Positions 26,105-34,731 of a DNA stretch of 64,000 bases are shown piece by piece. Position 1 is the first letter of the stretch, and every line of letters begins with the position of its first letter. Source of the stretch: Mesorhizobium sp. LMG 17147. Lineage in GTDB: Bacteria > Pseudomonadota > Alphaproteobacteria > Rhizobiales > Rhizobiaceae. A program made the translations under genes and the position numbers. The stretch is from positions 62,001-126,000 of the forward strand of contig NZ_JANCTC010000012.1 in assembly GCF_024297145.1 (NCBI RefSeq). The letters are read 5' to 3'. The notes beneath the pieces are model-generated. The model had not been told where the DNA came from, did not search any database, and saw only the letters and a list, made by a program, of their open reading frames with translations.

Positions 26105-26596
26105 ATGGCTGCAGCGAAACTCGATCCGATCGATCTCAAGATCCTCGACGCCATCCAGCGCGACGGGCGCATCACCAAGCTGGCGCTGGCCGAGAAAGTC
26201 GGCCTGTCGCCGACGCCGTGCTGGATGCGGCTGCGCAAACTGGAAAAGGCCGGCATCGTCTCGGGCTACCATGCCAGGATCGCCGTGCGCGCCATCTCGC
26301 CGGTCGCTACCGTGCTGATGGAGGTGACGCTGGCTAGTCACCGCCAGGCCGATTTCGACCGTTTCGAGCGCGTCATCCGCGACATCCCCGAGATCGTCGC
26401 CTGCTGGTCTGTCGGCGGCGGCGTCGATTACCTGCTGAAGGTGATGGCGCGCGACATCGACGCCTATCAGCGGCTGGTCGACACTCTGCTCGAACGCGAG
26501 ATCGGCATCGACCGCTATTTCACCTACATCGTCACCAAGACGGTGAAGGAGGAGAGTGTGCTGCCAGTGGCGGATCTGTTGCCGGCATCTTCCTGA
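26105..26596 (+). CDS. doeX: Lrp/AsnC-family regulator of ectoine catabolism
   Basis: This 163-aa protein has the order of Lrp proteins: MAAAKLDPIDLKILDAIQRDGRITKLALAEKVGLS (DNA-binding) and a RAM ligand domain with VLMEVTLASHRQADFDRFERVI and GGGVDYLLKVMARDIDAYQRLVD. The start is the ATG at 26105; a 20-codon upstream extension has no ribosome-binding site. Position beside enuR and the doe genes matches doeX, which responds to pathway amino acids such as diaminobutyrate. It is divergent from enuR. Confidence 0.85.
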   Translation: MAAAKLDPIDLKILDAIQRDGRITKLALAEKVGLSPTPCWMRLRKLEKAGIVSGYHARIAVRAISPVATVLMEVTLASHRQADFDRFERVIRDIPEIVACWSVGGGVDYLLKVMARDIDAYQRLVDTLLEREIGIDRYFTYIVTKTVKEESVLPVADLLPASS

Positions 26597-26631
26597 TGCC
26601 GGAGAGATCGTCTGGCTGGGCAGGGCAATAG

Positions 26632-26693
26632 AGACAATCTCTCTACGTGCAGGCACGCAAACAGCCTCTCTGTTTGCGCGGCAGAGATAGTCT
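26632..26693 (+). promoter_or_regulatory. Structured leader with nested hairpins upstream of the dehydrogenase gene
   Basis: AGACAATCTCT (26632-26642) pairs with AGAGATAGTCT (26683-26693) with one mismatch. Inside lie a strong 9-bp hairpin, CGCAAACAG/CTGTTTGCG (26656-26664, 26670-26678, 5-nt loop), and a weaker CGTG/CACG hairpin that partly competes with it. No U-run follows. The structure ends 27 bp before the ATG at 26721. It could be an mRNA leader element, a doeX terminator of unusual form, or a protein operator. Confidence 0.5.
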
Positions 26694-26720
26694 TGCGGCA
26701 TTACCCGAACCGGGAGCCCG

Positions 26721-28217
26721 ATGATGTCCGCACATTTTGCCCGCTCGCACCGCCATGAAGCACTTGATCGCCTCGCCGACCGACGGCTGCTGCGCGAACT
26801 CGCCTATGTCGCTGGCCACTGGACGGCGAGCGAGACCGCGGAGAGTTTCGAGGTGACCGATCCGGCCACCGGATCCACCGTCGCTTTTGTTGCCGCGCTC
26901 GATGCCCGGCAGACGACATTGGCGATCGATGCGGCATCGCGCGCCTTTCCTGCTTGGCGCGCATTGCTGCCGCAGGAAAGGTCGAAAATCTTGCGAAAAT
27001 GGTTCGATCTGATCGTCGCCGCCAAGAATGACCTGGCTCTGCTGATGACGCTCGAACAAGGCAAGCCGCTGAAGGAATCGCTCGGCGAGATCGACTACGC
27101 CGCCTCTTTTGTCGAATGGTATGCCGAGGAGGCCAAACGTCTCAACGCCGAAAGCGTCACCAGCCATCTGCCTGATACCGAGATGATGGTGCGGCGCGAG
27201 CCGCTCGGCGTCGTCGGCGTCGTCACGCCGTGGAATTTTCCAGCGGCCATGCTGACCCGCAAGGCGGCTGCCGCCCTTGCCGCCGGTTGCACCATCGTCG
27301 CGCATCCTTCCTCGGAAACGCCGCTGTCGGCACTGGCGCTGGCCGAGCTTGGCGAACGCGCCGGCCTGCCGGCTGGCGTTTTCAACGTCCTCACCGGCAG
27401 GGCTTCGACTATCGTTGGACGGATGTGCGAAGACCCGCGCGTTCGCGCCATGAGCTTCACCGGCTCGACCGAGATCGGCAGGCTGATCGCCGCACAGAGT
27501 GCGCCGACGATGAAGCGTCTGGTGATGGAACTCGGCGGTCATGCGCCGCTGATCGTCTTCGCCGACGCCGATCTCGACAAGGCTGTCGCCATTGCGGTCG
27601 ACGCGAAATTCGCGACCTCCGGCCAGGACTGCCTCGCCGCCAACCGCATCTATGTCCAGCGTCCGCTCTACGATCGGTTCTGCGCTGCTTTCGCCAAACG
27701 CGTCGAGGCATTGCAGACCGGCAATGGCCTGGCTGACGACACCGAAATCGGACCCTTGATGCACGAACGCGCCGTCAAGAAGGTCGAGGAGCAGGTGGCC
27801 GATGCGCTCGCCAAAGGCGCGCGCTGCCTGACCGGCGGCAAGCGCCATTCCGCCGGGCCGCTGTTCTACCAGCCGACCCTGCTTGCCGACGTGGGAGACG
27901 ACGCTTTGATCATGCGCGAGGAGACCTTCGGTCCGGTTGCGGCCGTGACGCCCTTCGACAGCGAAGAGGAAGTCGTCGCCCGCGCCAATGCCACCGAGTA
28001 CGGCCTCGTCGCCTATGTCGTCACCGAAAACGGCGGTAGGCAATTGCGCATGGGCCGTGCGCTCGACTATGGCATGGTCGCCATCAACCGCGTCAAGATC
28101 ACCGGCGCGCCGATCCCTTTCGGCGGCGTCAAGCAGTCCGGCATCGGCCGCGAGGGCTCGCGTCACGGGCTCGAAGCCTTTACCGATCTCAAATATCTCT
28201 GCCTCGACGTGGCGTGA
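26721..28217 (+). CDS. doeC: NAD(P)-dependent semialdehyde dehydrogenase (succinate/aspartate-semialdehyde type)
   Basis: This 498-aa aldehyde dehydrogenase has the GabD-like order. VVTPWNFPAAMLTRK contacts the cofactor, MSFTGSTEIGRL is the Rossmann turn, and the general base glutamate lies in MELGGHAPLIVF. The catalytic cysteine is in FATSGQDCLAANRIYV and the helical motif is EETFGPVAAV. In ectoine loci the matching gene oxidises aspartate-beta-semialdehyde, formed from diaminobutyrate, to aspartate; succinate semialdehyde is the family's common alternative. It is 34 bp upstream of the transaminase gene. The symbol is inferred from context. Confidence 0.82.
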   Translation: MMSAHFARSHRHEALDRLADRRLLRELAYVAGHWTASETAESFEVTDPATGSTVAFVAALDARQTTLAIDAASRAFPAWRALLPQERSKILRKWFDLIVAAKNDLALLMTLEQGKPLKESLGEIDYAASFVEWYAEEAKRLNAESVTSHLPDTEMMVRREPLGVVGVVTPWNFPAAMLTRKAAAALAAGCTIVAHPSSETPLSALALAELGERAGLPAGVFNVLTGRASTIVGRMCEDPRVRAMSFTGSTEIGRLIAAQSAPTMKRLVMELGGHAPLIVFADADLDKAVAIAVDAKFATSGQDCLAANRIYVQRPLYDRFCAAFAKRVEALQTGNGLADDTEIGPLMHERAVKKVEEQVADALAKGARCLTGGKRHSAGPLFYQPTLLADVGDDALIMREETFGPVAAVTPFDSEEEVVARANATEYGLVAYVVTENGGRQLRMGRALDYGMVAINRVKITGAPIPFGGVKQSGIGREGSRHGLEAFTDLKYLCLDVA

Positions 28218-28251
28218 GCCGCGCCCGACACTTTCCCTCAGGAGTAGAAAA

Positions 28252-29631
28252 ATGCTCGACCGGTCAAACGAACTCGCCGCCTGGGACCGCGATCACTTCT
28301 TCCATCCCTCGACCCATATGGGCACCCATGCGCGTGGCGAGAGCCCGACGCGTGTGATTGCCGGTGCCGAAGGCGTCACCATCTGGGACAATACCGGTAA
28401 GAAGAGCATCGACGCCTTCGCCGGGCTCTACTGCGTCAATGTCGGCTATGGCCGCCAGAAGATCGCCGACGCCATCGCCGCGCAGGCCAAGAATCTCGCT
28501 TATTACCATGCCTATGTCGGGCACGGCACCGAGGCGTCGATCACGCTGTCCAAGATGATCATCGACCGCGCGCCGCAAGGCATGTCGAGGGTCTATTTCG
28601 GGCTCTCCGGTTCAGACGCCAATGAAACCAACATCAAGCTGATCTGGTACTACAACAACGTGCTCGGCCGGTCCGAGAAGAAGAAGATCATCTCGCGCTG
28701 GCGCGGTTATCACGGCTCCGGCATCATGACCGGATCGCTGACCGGCCTCGACCTGTTCCACAACGCCTTCGACCTGCCGCGTGCGCCGGTCCTGCACACC
28801 GAGGCGCCCTACTATTTCCGCCGCGCCGACCGCTCGCTGAGTGAAGAGCAGTTTTCGCAATACTGCGCCGACAAGCTCGAGGAGATGATCCTCGCCGAAG
28901 GGCCGGAAACGGTCGCCGCCTTCATCGGCGAGCCGATCCTCGGCACCGGCGGCATCGTGCCGCCGCCGGCCGGCTATTGGGAAAAGATCCAGGCGGTGCT
29001 GAAGAAATACGATGTGCTTTTGATCGCCGATGAGGTAGTCACCGGCTTCGGCCGATTGGGTACCATGTTCGGCTCCGACCATTACGGCATCAAGCCCGAC
29101 CTGATCACCATCGCCAAGGGCCTGACCTCGGCCTATGCGCCGCTCTCCGGCGTCATCGTCTCCGACAAGGTGTGGCAGGTGCTCGTCCAAGGCTCCGACA
29201 AGCTCGGCTCGCTCGGCCATGGCTGGACCTATTCGGCGCATCCGATCTGCGTGGCCGCCGGCGTCGCCAACCTGGAACTGATCGACGAGATGGACCTGGT
29301 GCGGAACGCCGGCGAGACCGGCGCCTATTTCCGCGCCGAGCTGACGAAAGCCGTCGGCGGCCACAAAAACGTCGGCGAGGTGCGCGGCGACGGCATGCTG
29401 GCGGCAATCGAGTTCGTCGCCGACCGGGACGACCGCGTGTTCTTCGACGCCTCGCAAAAGATCGGACCGCAGGTCGCGACCACCCTTGCGGCAAGCGGCG
29501 TCATCGGCCGCGCCATGCCGCAGGGCGACATTCTCGGTTTCGCGCCGCCGCTCTGCCTGACACGGCAAGAGGCCGACATCGTCGTCTCCAAGACGGCCGA
29601 CGCGGTGAAGAGCGTGTTTGCCAGCATCTGA
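28252..29631 (+). CDS. doeD: Class III aminotransferase, diaminobutyrate-type
   Basis: This 459-aa PLP enzyme starts at the ATG at 28252, with CAGGAG upstream. GLSGSDANETNIKLIWYYNN binds the phosphate, DVLLIADEVVTGFGRLG carries the Asp that contacts the PLP nitrogen, and TIAKGLTSAYAPLSG holds the Schiff-base lysine. It would deaminate diaminobutyrate to aspartate-semialdehyde for the dehydrogenase next door. The specific donor and acceptor are inferred from location. Confidence 0.82.
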   Translation: MLDRSNELAAWDRDHFFHPSTHMGTHARGESPTRVIAGAEGVTIWDNTGKKSIDAFAGLYCVNVGYGRQKIADAIAAQAKNLAYYHAYVGHGTEASITLSKMIIDRAPQGMSRVYFGLSGSDANETNIKLIWYYNNVLGRSEKKKIISRWRGYHGSGIMTGSLTGLDLFHNAFDLPRAPVLHTEAPYYFRRADRSLSEEQFSQYCADKLEEMILAEGPETVAAFIGEPILGTGGIVPPPAGYWEKIQAVLKKYDVLLIADEVVTGFGRLGTMFGSDHYGIKPDLITIAKGLTSAYAPLSGVIVSDKVWQVLVQGSDKLGSLGHGWTYSAHPICVAAGVANLELIDEMDLVRNAGETGAYFRAELTKAVGGHKNVGEVRGDGMLAAIEFVADRDDRVFFDASQKIGPQVATTLAASGVIGRAMPQGDILGFAPPLCLTRQEADIVVSKTADAVKSVFASI

Positions 29632-29640
29632 AGAACCGAC

Positions 29641-30740
29641 ATGAATGCCATGACCAAAACCCTCCCCGCCACCATGGCCGCCGTGCAGCTGATCGGGCAC
29701 GGCGGACCGGAAAAGCTCGTCTACCGCACTGACGTCAAAGTGCCCTTGCCCGCTCCGGGCGAGGTGCTGGTCACGGTCACCGCTTGCGGCATGAACAACA
29801 CCGATGTCTGGGTGCGCCAGGGCGCCTATGGCACTGAGGAGGATGCAGCCGCCGTGTCGACATGGCGGCGGCAAGGCAACACACTGACCTTCCCGCGCAT
29901 CCAGGGCACCGACACGGTCGGCAACATCGTTGCCGTCGGCGAAGGCGTGTCGCCGGCCCGCATCGGCGAGCGGGTGATGGTCGATTTCTCCATCTACAAT
30001 CGCGACGACGATTCACTCGCCGACATCGACTATATGGGCCACGGCCGCGACGGCGGCTATGCCGAGTACCAGGCAGTGCCGGCCGAGAACGCGCATGTCG
30101 TCAGCACCGATCTGAGCGACGTCGAACTCGCCACCTTCTGCTGCGCCTATCTCACCGGTGAACAGATGCTGGAACGCGCCGCATTGAAAGCCGGCGAGCG
30201 CGTGCTGGTCACCGGCGCCTCGGGCGGCGTCGGCTCGGCATCGTGCAGCTGGCGCGGGCACGCGGCGCCATTCCCTATGCCGTTGCCGGCGAGGGCAAGG
30301 AAAAGGCGGTGCGTGATATCGGCGCCGAGGCGGTGATCACCCGTGGCGTTGCCGATCTGCCGTCCGCGGTCAGCGAGGCGACCAAGGGCCAGCCGATCGA
30401 CGTGGTGGCCGATCTCGTCGGCGGCGCGATCTTCAACGACCTGCTGCGCATCCTCAGGCCGGAAGGCCGCTATACCACGGCTGGTGCAATTGCCGGCCCG
30501 GTCGTGCAGCTGGATCTGCGCACCATGTACCTGAAACAGCTGCAACTGCATGGCTCGAGCCAGGGCACACGCGCGGATTTCCGCCGCATCGTGCGTTACA
30601 TCGAGGAGAAGAAGATCCGGCCGCTGGTCGGCGGCGTCTACAAGCTCTCCGATTTCCATCGCGCCCAGGCCGATTTCATCGCCAAGGATTTCGTCGGCAA
30701 GCTGGTCGTTGTGCCGGATGCGGTCGGCGTCGCTAAATAG
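29641..30740 (+). pseudogene. Zinc-type alcohol dehydrogenase/quinone oxidoreductase, frameshifted
   Basis: Two frames together make one medium-chain dehydrogenase of about 365 aa. The first half (29641 to about 30239) runs from MNAMTKTLPATMAAVQLIGH to LVTGASGGVGSA in the Rossmann fold. The second continues at once in another frame with VQLARARGAIPYAVAGEGKE to FVGKLVVVPDAVGVAK. Inserting one base between 30239 and 30240 would restore GGVGSA(I/V)VQLA, so a single-base deletion is the simplest explanation. Beyond the shift the original frame gives only about 30 unrelated residues. It follows doeD by 9 bp, and its role in ectoine breakdown is not established. Sequencing error cannot be excluded. 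Confidence 0.8.
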
Positions 30741-30745
30741 CACGA

Positions 30746-32122
30746 TCAGCTCTGCGATCGGACCTCCTTGGCGGCAGCCTCGAGCGACCGTTCAAACGCG
30801 TCGATCACCTGGTCGACCTGAGGCTCGGTGATGATCAGCGGCGGGCAGAAAGCCAGCGCATCACCCATATTGCGCGAGATGACGCCGTTCTGCTGCATGA
30901 AGCCGTTGACGAGCCCGCCCAGCGCCCCGACCGTGTCCCACGGCGCCTTGTTCGGCTTGTCGCCGACCAGTTCGACCGCCGCGATCAGGCCGACGCCACG
31001 CACCTCGCCGACAAGCGGGTGCGAAGCGAGTGTGCGCAGCCGCTTCTGCATATGCGCACCGACTGTGCGCGCATTGCCGACAAGGTCGCGCTCCTCGATC
31101 AGCTTCAGGTTCTCGAGCGCGACTGCGGCCGCAACCGGATGGCCGCCGCCGGTGAAACCGTGGCCGAAAGTGCCGATACGATTGCTTTCATCGGCGATCG
31201 GCTCGAATACCTTGTCGTTGATCAGCAGGGCCGAGATCGGCAGATAGGACGAAGAGATCTGCTTCGACAGTACCATGATGTCAGGCCTGATGCCGAAGGT
31301 CTGCGAGCCGAACATCTCACCTGTTCGGCCAAAGCCGCAGATCACCTCGTCGGCGATGAGCAGGATGTCGTATCTCGACAGCACCGCCTGTATCTTCTCC
31401 CAGTAGCCGGCCGGCGGAACGATGACGCCGCCGGCGCCCATGATCGGTTCGCCGAAGAAGGCGGCGATGGTTTCCGGTCCTTCGGCCAGGATCAGCTTTT
31501 CCAGCTCGTCGGCGAGCCGCGTCGAAAACTGCTCTTCGCTTTCACCCGGCAGCGCCTCGCGCCATTGGTGCGGCGTCGAGGTGTGCAGCACATTGGCAAT
31601 CGGCAGGTCAAAGGAAGTGTGGTTGTTGGGCAGTCCGGTCAGGCTTGCCGAGGCGATGGTGACGCCGTGATAGCCCTTCTTGCGGCTGATGATCCTCTTG
31701 CGCGCCGGCTGGCCGAGCGCATTCGACCGGTACCAGATCATCTTCATGGCCGTATCGTTGGCCTCGGAACCGGAATTGGTGAAATACGCCTTGCTCATCG
31801 GCACCGGCGCCATCTGCACCAGTCTCTCGGCGAGATCGATCAGCGGCGAATGCGATTTGGAGCCGAAATCGTGATAGTAAGGCAGCTTCGACATTTGCCG
31901 TACTGCCGCATCGACCAGCCGCTTCTCCGAAAAACCGACCGCGACGCTCCAGAGCCCCGCCATCGCCTCGATATAGCGGTTGCCGGCAAGGTCCTCGACA
32001 TAGATGCCGTTGCCCTTCTCGATGACGAGCGGCCCCGACTCCTGATGCTTGCGCGCATTCGTATAGCCATGCATGTGAAAGCTTATGTCGCGGGCTTCAG
32101 GTGAATTCGGTCGTGCGTCCAT
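30746..32122 (-). CDS. Class III omega-aminotransferase
   Basis: This 458-aa PLP enzyme is of the omega-amino acid:pyruvate aminotransferase group and related to, but not the same as, the one at 28252. YFTNSGSEANDTAMKMIWYR binds the phosphate, DILLIADEVICGFGRTGEMF carries the aspartate, and MVLSKQISSSYLPISALL holds the lysine. It is convergent with the frameshifted dehydrogenase, with a 5-bp gap. A polyamine, beta-alanine or taurine-type substrate is possible. Diaminobutyrate redundancy is an inference from location only. Confidence 0.82.
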   Translation of the reverse strand: MDARPNSPEARDISFHMHGYTNARKHQESGPLVIEKGNGIYVEDLAGNRYIEAMAGLWSVAVGFSEKRLVDAAVRQMSKLPYYHDFGSKSHSPLIDLAERLVQMAPVPMSKAYFTNSGSEANDTAMKMIWYRSNALGQPARKRIISRKKGYHGVTIASASLTGLPNNHTSFDLPIANVLHTSTPHQWREALPGESEEQFSTRLADELEKLILAEGPETIAAFFGEPIMGAGGVIVPPAGYWEKIQAVLSRYDILLIADEVICGFGRTGEMFGSQTFGIRPDIMVLSKQISSSYLPISALLINDKVFEPIADESNRIGTFGHGFTGGGHPVAAAVALENLKLIEERDLVGNARTVGAHMQKRLRTLASHPLVGEVRGVGLIAAVELVGDKPNKAPWDTVGALGGLVNGFMQQNGVISRNMGDALAFCPPLIITEPQVDQVIDAFERSLEAAAKEVRSQS

Positions 32123-32288
32123 GATGGCTCCTGTGCTGCACGCGGAACAGTCCTGCCGCCGGGCCGGCTCGGCAGGTCCCCGTGCATTATGCCGTTTGAT
32201 GCATCTTTCTCGAACGGTATAGTGTCAAGCGCTTTCGACAGGGCCAGCGGATGGGTGGACGCATGCAGAACTTCGGCTTGACCTAACC

Positions 32289-33407
32289 GTGGACCATGTC
32301 GACTGCATTGTCGCCGGCGCCGGCGTTGTAGGCCTGGCGATCGCGCGAGAGATGGCGCAGCGCGGCATCGATACGCTGGTCCTGGAAGCCGAGAACGCTA
32401 TCGGCACCGGGACAAGTTCGCGCAACTCCGAAGTCATCCATGCCGGCCTCCACTATCCGGTTGGATCGCTGAAAGCCCGGTTCTGCGTGGCCGGCCGGGA
32501 AAGACTCTATCGCTATTGCGAGGAGCGGGCGATCCCGCACGCGCGCTGCGGCAAGCTCATCGTTGCCACAAATGCCGAACAGGAGCCGGTGCTCGCCTCA
32601 ATCCGGGCCAATGCACGCGCTTGCGGCGCCGGCGACCTGGTGCCGTTGCGCGAAGCCGAGGCGCATGCGCTGGAGCCCAGCCTTAGGTGTACGGCAGCGT
32701 TGCTGTCGCCGGCCACCGGGATCATCGACAGCCATGCCCTGATGCTCGCCTTGCTGGCCGATGCCGAAGCGCACGGGGCGGCCCTTAGTCTCAACACGCG
32801 CATCGCCTCCGGCCGCATCGAAGCGGGCCGCGTCGTGCTCGAGACGGTGGACGCTGCCGGCGGCGAGCGCTTCGAGATCGCCACTCCGCGTTTCGTCAAT
32901 GCCGCCGGGCTTGGCGCGGCAGCACTTGCAGGTTCGCTTGAAGGGCTCAATCAGCAATTCGTGCCAAAGCTCCATTATGCCAAGGGCAATTATTTTTCGG
33001 TGACCGGCGGGGCGCCGTTCTCACGATTGGTCTATCCGGTGCCCGAACCCGGCGGGCTCGGTGTTCATCTGACGCTCGATCTCGACGGCGTCATCCGCTT
33101 CGGGCCGGACGTCGAATGGACCGATCAACTCGACTATCGCGTCTACCCAGCTCGTGGCGAGCGCTTCTACAGCGAGATCCGCAAATACTGGCCGGAGCTG
33201 GCCGATGACAGCCTGCAGCCCGCTTACAGCGGCATCCGGCCAAAACTGTCCGGTCCCGGTGAGGCCAATGCCGACTTCGTCATCCAGGACGTGGCGGTGC
33301 ACGGCGTGGATAGCCTGGTCAACCTGTTCGGCATCGAAAGCCCCGGCCTGACCTCCTGCCTGGCGATTGCCGACCATGTCGCGCAGTGCCTCGCGCCGAA
33401 CTTGTAG
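32289..33407 (+). CDS. FAD-dependent oxidoreductase, L-2-hydroxyglutarate oxidase-like
   Basis: This 372-aa DAO-family flavoprotein starts at a GTG. CIVAGAGVVGLAIAREMAQR binds FAD, and GTSSRNSEVIHAGLHYPVGS is the signature of the LhgO/L2HGDH group. HYAKGNYFSVTGGAPFSRLVYP and LFGIESPGLTSCLAIADHVA close the fold. Family members oxidise L-2-hydroxyglutarate to 2-oxoglutarate and pass electrons to the membrane. It is divergent from the aminotransferase across 166 bp, in which no clear operator was identified. Confidence 0.82.
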   Translation: MDHVDCIVAGAGVVGLAIAREMAQRGIDTLVLEAENAIGTGTSSRNSEVIHAGLHYPVGSLKARFCVAGRERLYRYCEERAIPHARCGKLIVATNAEQEPVLASIRANARACGAGDLVPLREAEAHALEPSLRCTAALLSPATGIIDSHALMLALLADAEAHGAALSLNTRIASGRIEAGRVVLETVDAAGGERFEIATPRFVNAAGLGAAALAGSLEGLNQQFVPKLHYAKGNYFSVTGGAPFSRLVYPVPEPGGLGVHLTLDLDGVIRFGPDVEWTDQLDYRVYPARGERFYSEIRKYWPELADDSLQPAYSGIRPKLSGPGEANADFVIQDVAVHGVDSLVNLFGIESPGLTSCLAIADHVAQCLAPNL

Positions 33408-33546
33408 CGTGCGGGGCTCGCGCAACGATCTGCACTGTATCAAGGCGCATTGCGTAAACTTTCAGGCGCAAGTCGCCTATGAGGCACATCGCGCACTTGC
33501 AGCCCGCTCCGCGCTCTGATTCCCTGCACTCTGGGCTGTCCTGATT

Positions 33547-33578
33547 CGCACTGCCCGGTTCAAAGTTTTCGCAGTGCG
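33547..33578 (+). promoter_or_regulatory. Inverted repeat in the ftsZ2 upstream region
   Basis: CGCACTGC (33547-33554) and GCAGTGCG (33571-33578) form a perfect 8-bp inverted repeat with a 16-base spacer, 49 bp before the ftsZ2 ATG. It may be an operator or leader hairpin. The remaining 33408-33627 has no recognised gene. Confidence 0.45.
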
Positions 33579-33627
33579 CCCGGGACAAGCTTCCAGCGAC
33601 CACTCGGCGTATCCAGGGAGAACGGCA

Positions 33628-34635
33628 ATGAACACCGCGACGAGGCCGGTAATCTCGGAGATGAGGCCCAAGATCACCGTCGTCGGGGTCGGCGGCGGCG
33701 GCGGCAACGCCGTCAACAACATGATCGCCGAAGGCCTGCAGGGCGCGGAATTCATCGTCGCCAACACCGATGCCCAGGCCCTTGCGATGTCGAAGGCAAC
33801 GAGGCTGATCCAGTTGGGCGCTCATATCACCGAAGGTCTCGGCGCCGGGTCCCTGCCCGAGGTCGGCCGCGCCGCGGCCGTGGAATCCATCGACGAGATC
33901 ATGGATCACCTTGCTGGAACGCATATGTGCTTCGTGACCGCCGGCATGGGAGGCGGAACCGGCACCGGTGCCGCGCCTGTTATAGCGCAGGCAGCACGGG
34001 CAGCCGGAATACTGACCGTCGCCGTCGTTACCAAGCCATTTGTCTTCGAAGGCAGGCGCCGCATGTACGCTGCCGACGAGGGCATCGAGCGCCTGCGCGA
34101 AAGCGCCGATACCGTCATCGTCATCCCCAACCAGAACCTGTTCAGGATCGCCGACGCCAGAACCACGTTCGCCGACGCCTTCGCCATGGCCGACCGGGTT
34201 CTTTATGCGGGTGTCGGCTGTATTACCGATCTGATCGTCAAGGAAGGCCTGATCAATCTCGACTTCGCCGATGTAAAGTCGGTGATGCGCGACATGGGCC
34301 GCGCCATGATGGGGACCGGCGAGGCCGCCGGAGAAGGCCGCGCCAAGAAGGCGGCGGAAGCGGCAATCGCCAACCCGCTGCTCGACGAAGCTTCGATGAT
34401 GGGCGCCAAAGGGGTCCTTGTCTCGATATCGGGCGGCATGGACATGACGCTGTTCGAAGTCGACGAAGCCGCTACCCGCATCCGCGAGGAGGTCGACAAC
34501 GATGCCGACATCATCGTCGGCGCCATCTTCGACAAGGCACTCGCCGGAAAATTCAGGGTATCGGTCGTGGCGACCGGCTTGCGGCGTGGCCTGGAGATTC
34601 CACTGCTTGCCGAACCGGAAGTTCGCATGAACTGA
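33628..34635 (+). CDS. ftsZ2: Second, short FtsZ (FtsZ2-type) GTPase
   Basis: This 335-aa tubulin-like protein starts at the ATG at 33628 with GGGAG upstream. KITVVGVGGGGGNAVNNM, the tubulin signature GMGGGTGTGAAPVIA and the T7 loop INLDFADVKSVM are all present, so GTP binding and hydrolysis look intact. It ends just after the globular domain (EPEVRMN), with no long linker or C-terminal peptide for FtsA/ZipA-type partners. Rhizobia such as Sinorhizobium carry a long FtsZ1 and a short dispensable FtsZ2; this matches the latter. It is isolated from any division cluster and convergent with agaL2. Confidence 0.88.
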   Translation: MNTATRPVISEMRPKITVVGVGGGGGNAVNNMIAEGLQGAEFIVANTDAQALAMSKATRLIQLGAHITEGLGAGSLPEVGRAAAVESIDEIMDHLAGTHMCFVTAGMGGGTGTGAAPVIAQAARAAGILTVAVVTKPFVFEGRRRMYAADEGIERLRESADTVIVIPNQNLFRIADARTTFADAFAMADRVLYAGVGCITDLIVKEGLINLDFADVKSVMRDMGRAMMGTGEAAGEGRAKKAAEAAIANPLLDEASMMGAKGVLVSISGGMDMTLFEVDEAATRIREEVDNDADIIVGAIFDKALAGKFRVSVVATGLRRGLEIPLLAEPEVRMN

Positions 34636-34731
34636 ACGCGTACCGCTGACTACCAGCCTTGCGTCACCAGAGCCGCGCGCCGTCGATGACTTCCCATCAG
34701 CCGACGGTTGCTCGCGAGCCGTATCCGATAC

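Noticed and set aside
24655..26337. Plus-strand frame of 560 codons opposite enuR
   Set aside because: It is antisense to enuR, in which the PLP lysine and winged helix are evident, and runs through the doeX start in another phase.
26643..28166. Minus-strand frame of 507 codons opposite the semialdehyde dehydrogenase
   Set aside because: It is a shadow of the dehydrogenase gene, without domain content.
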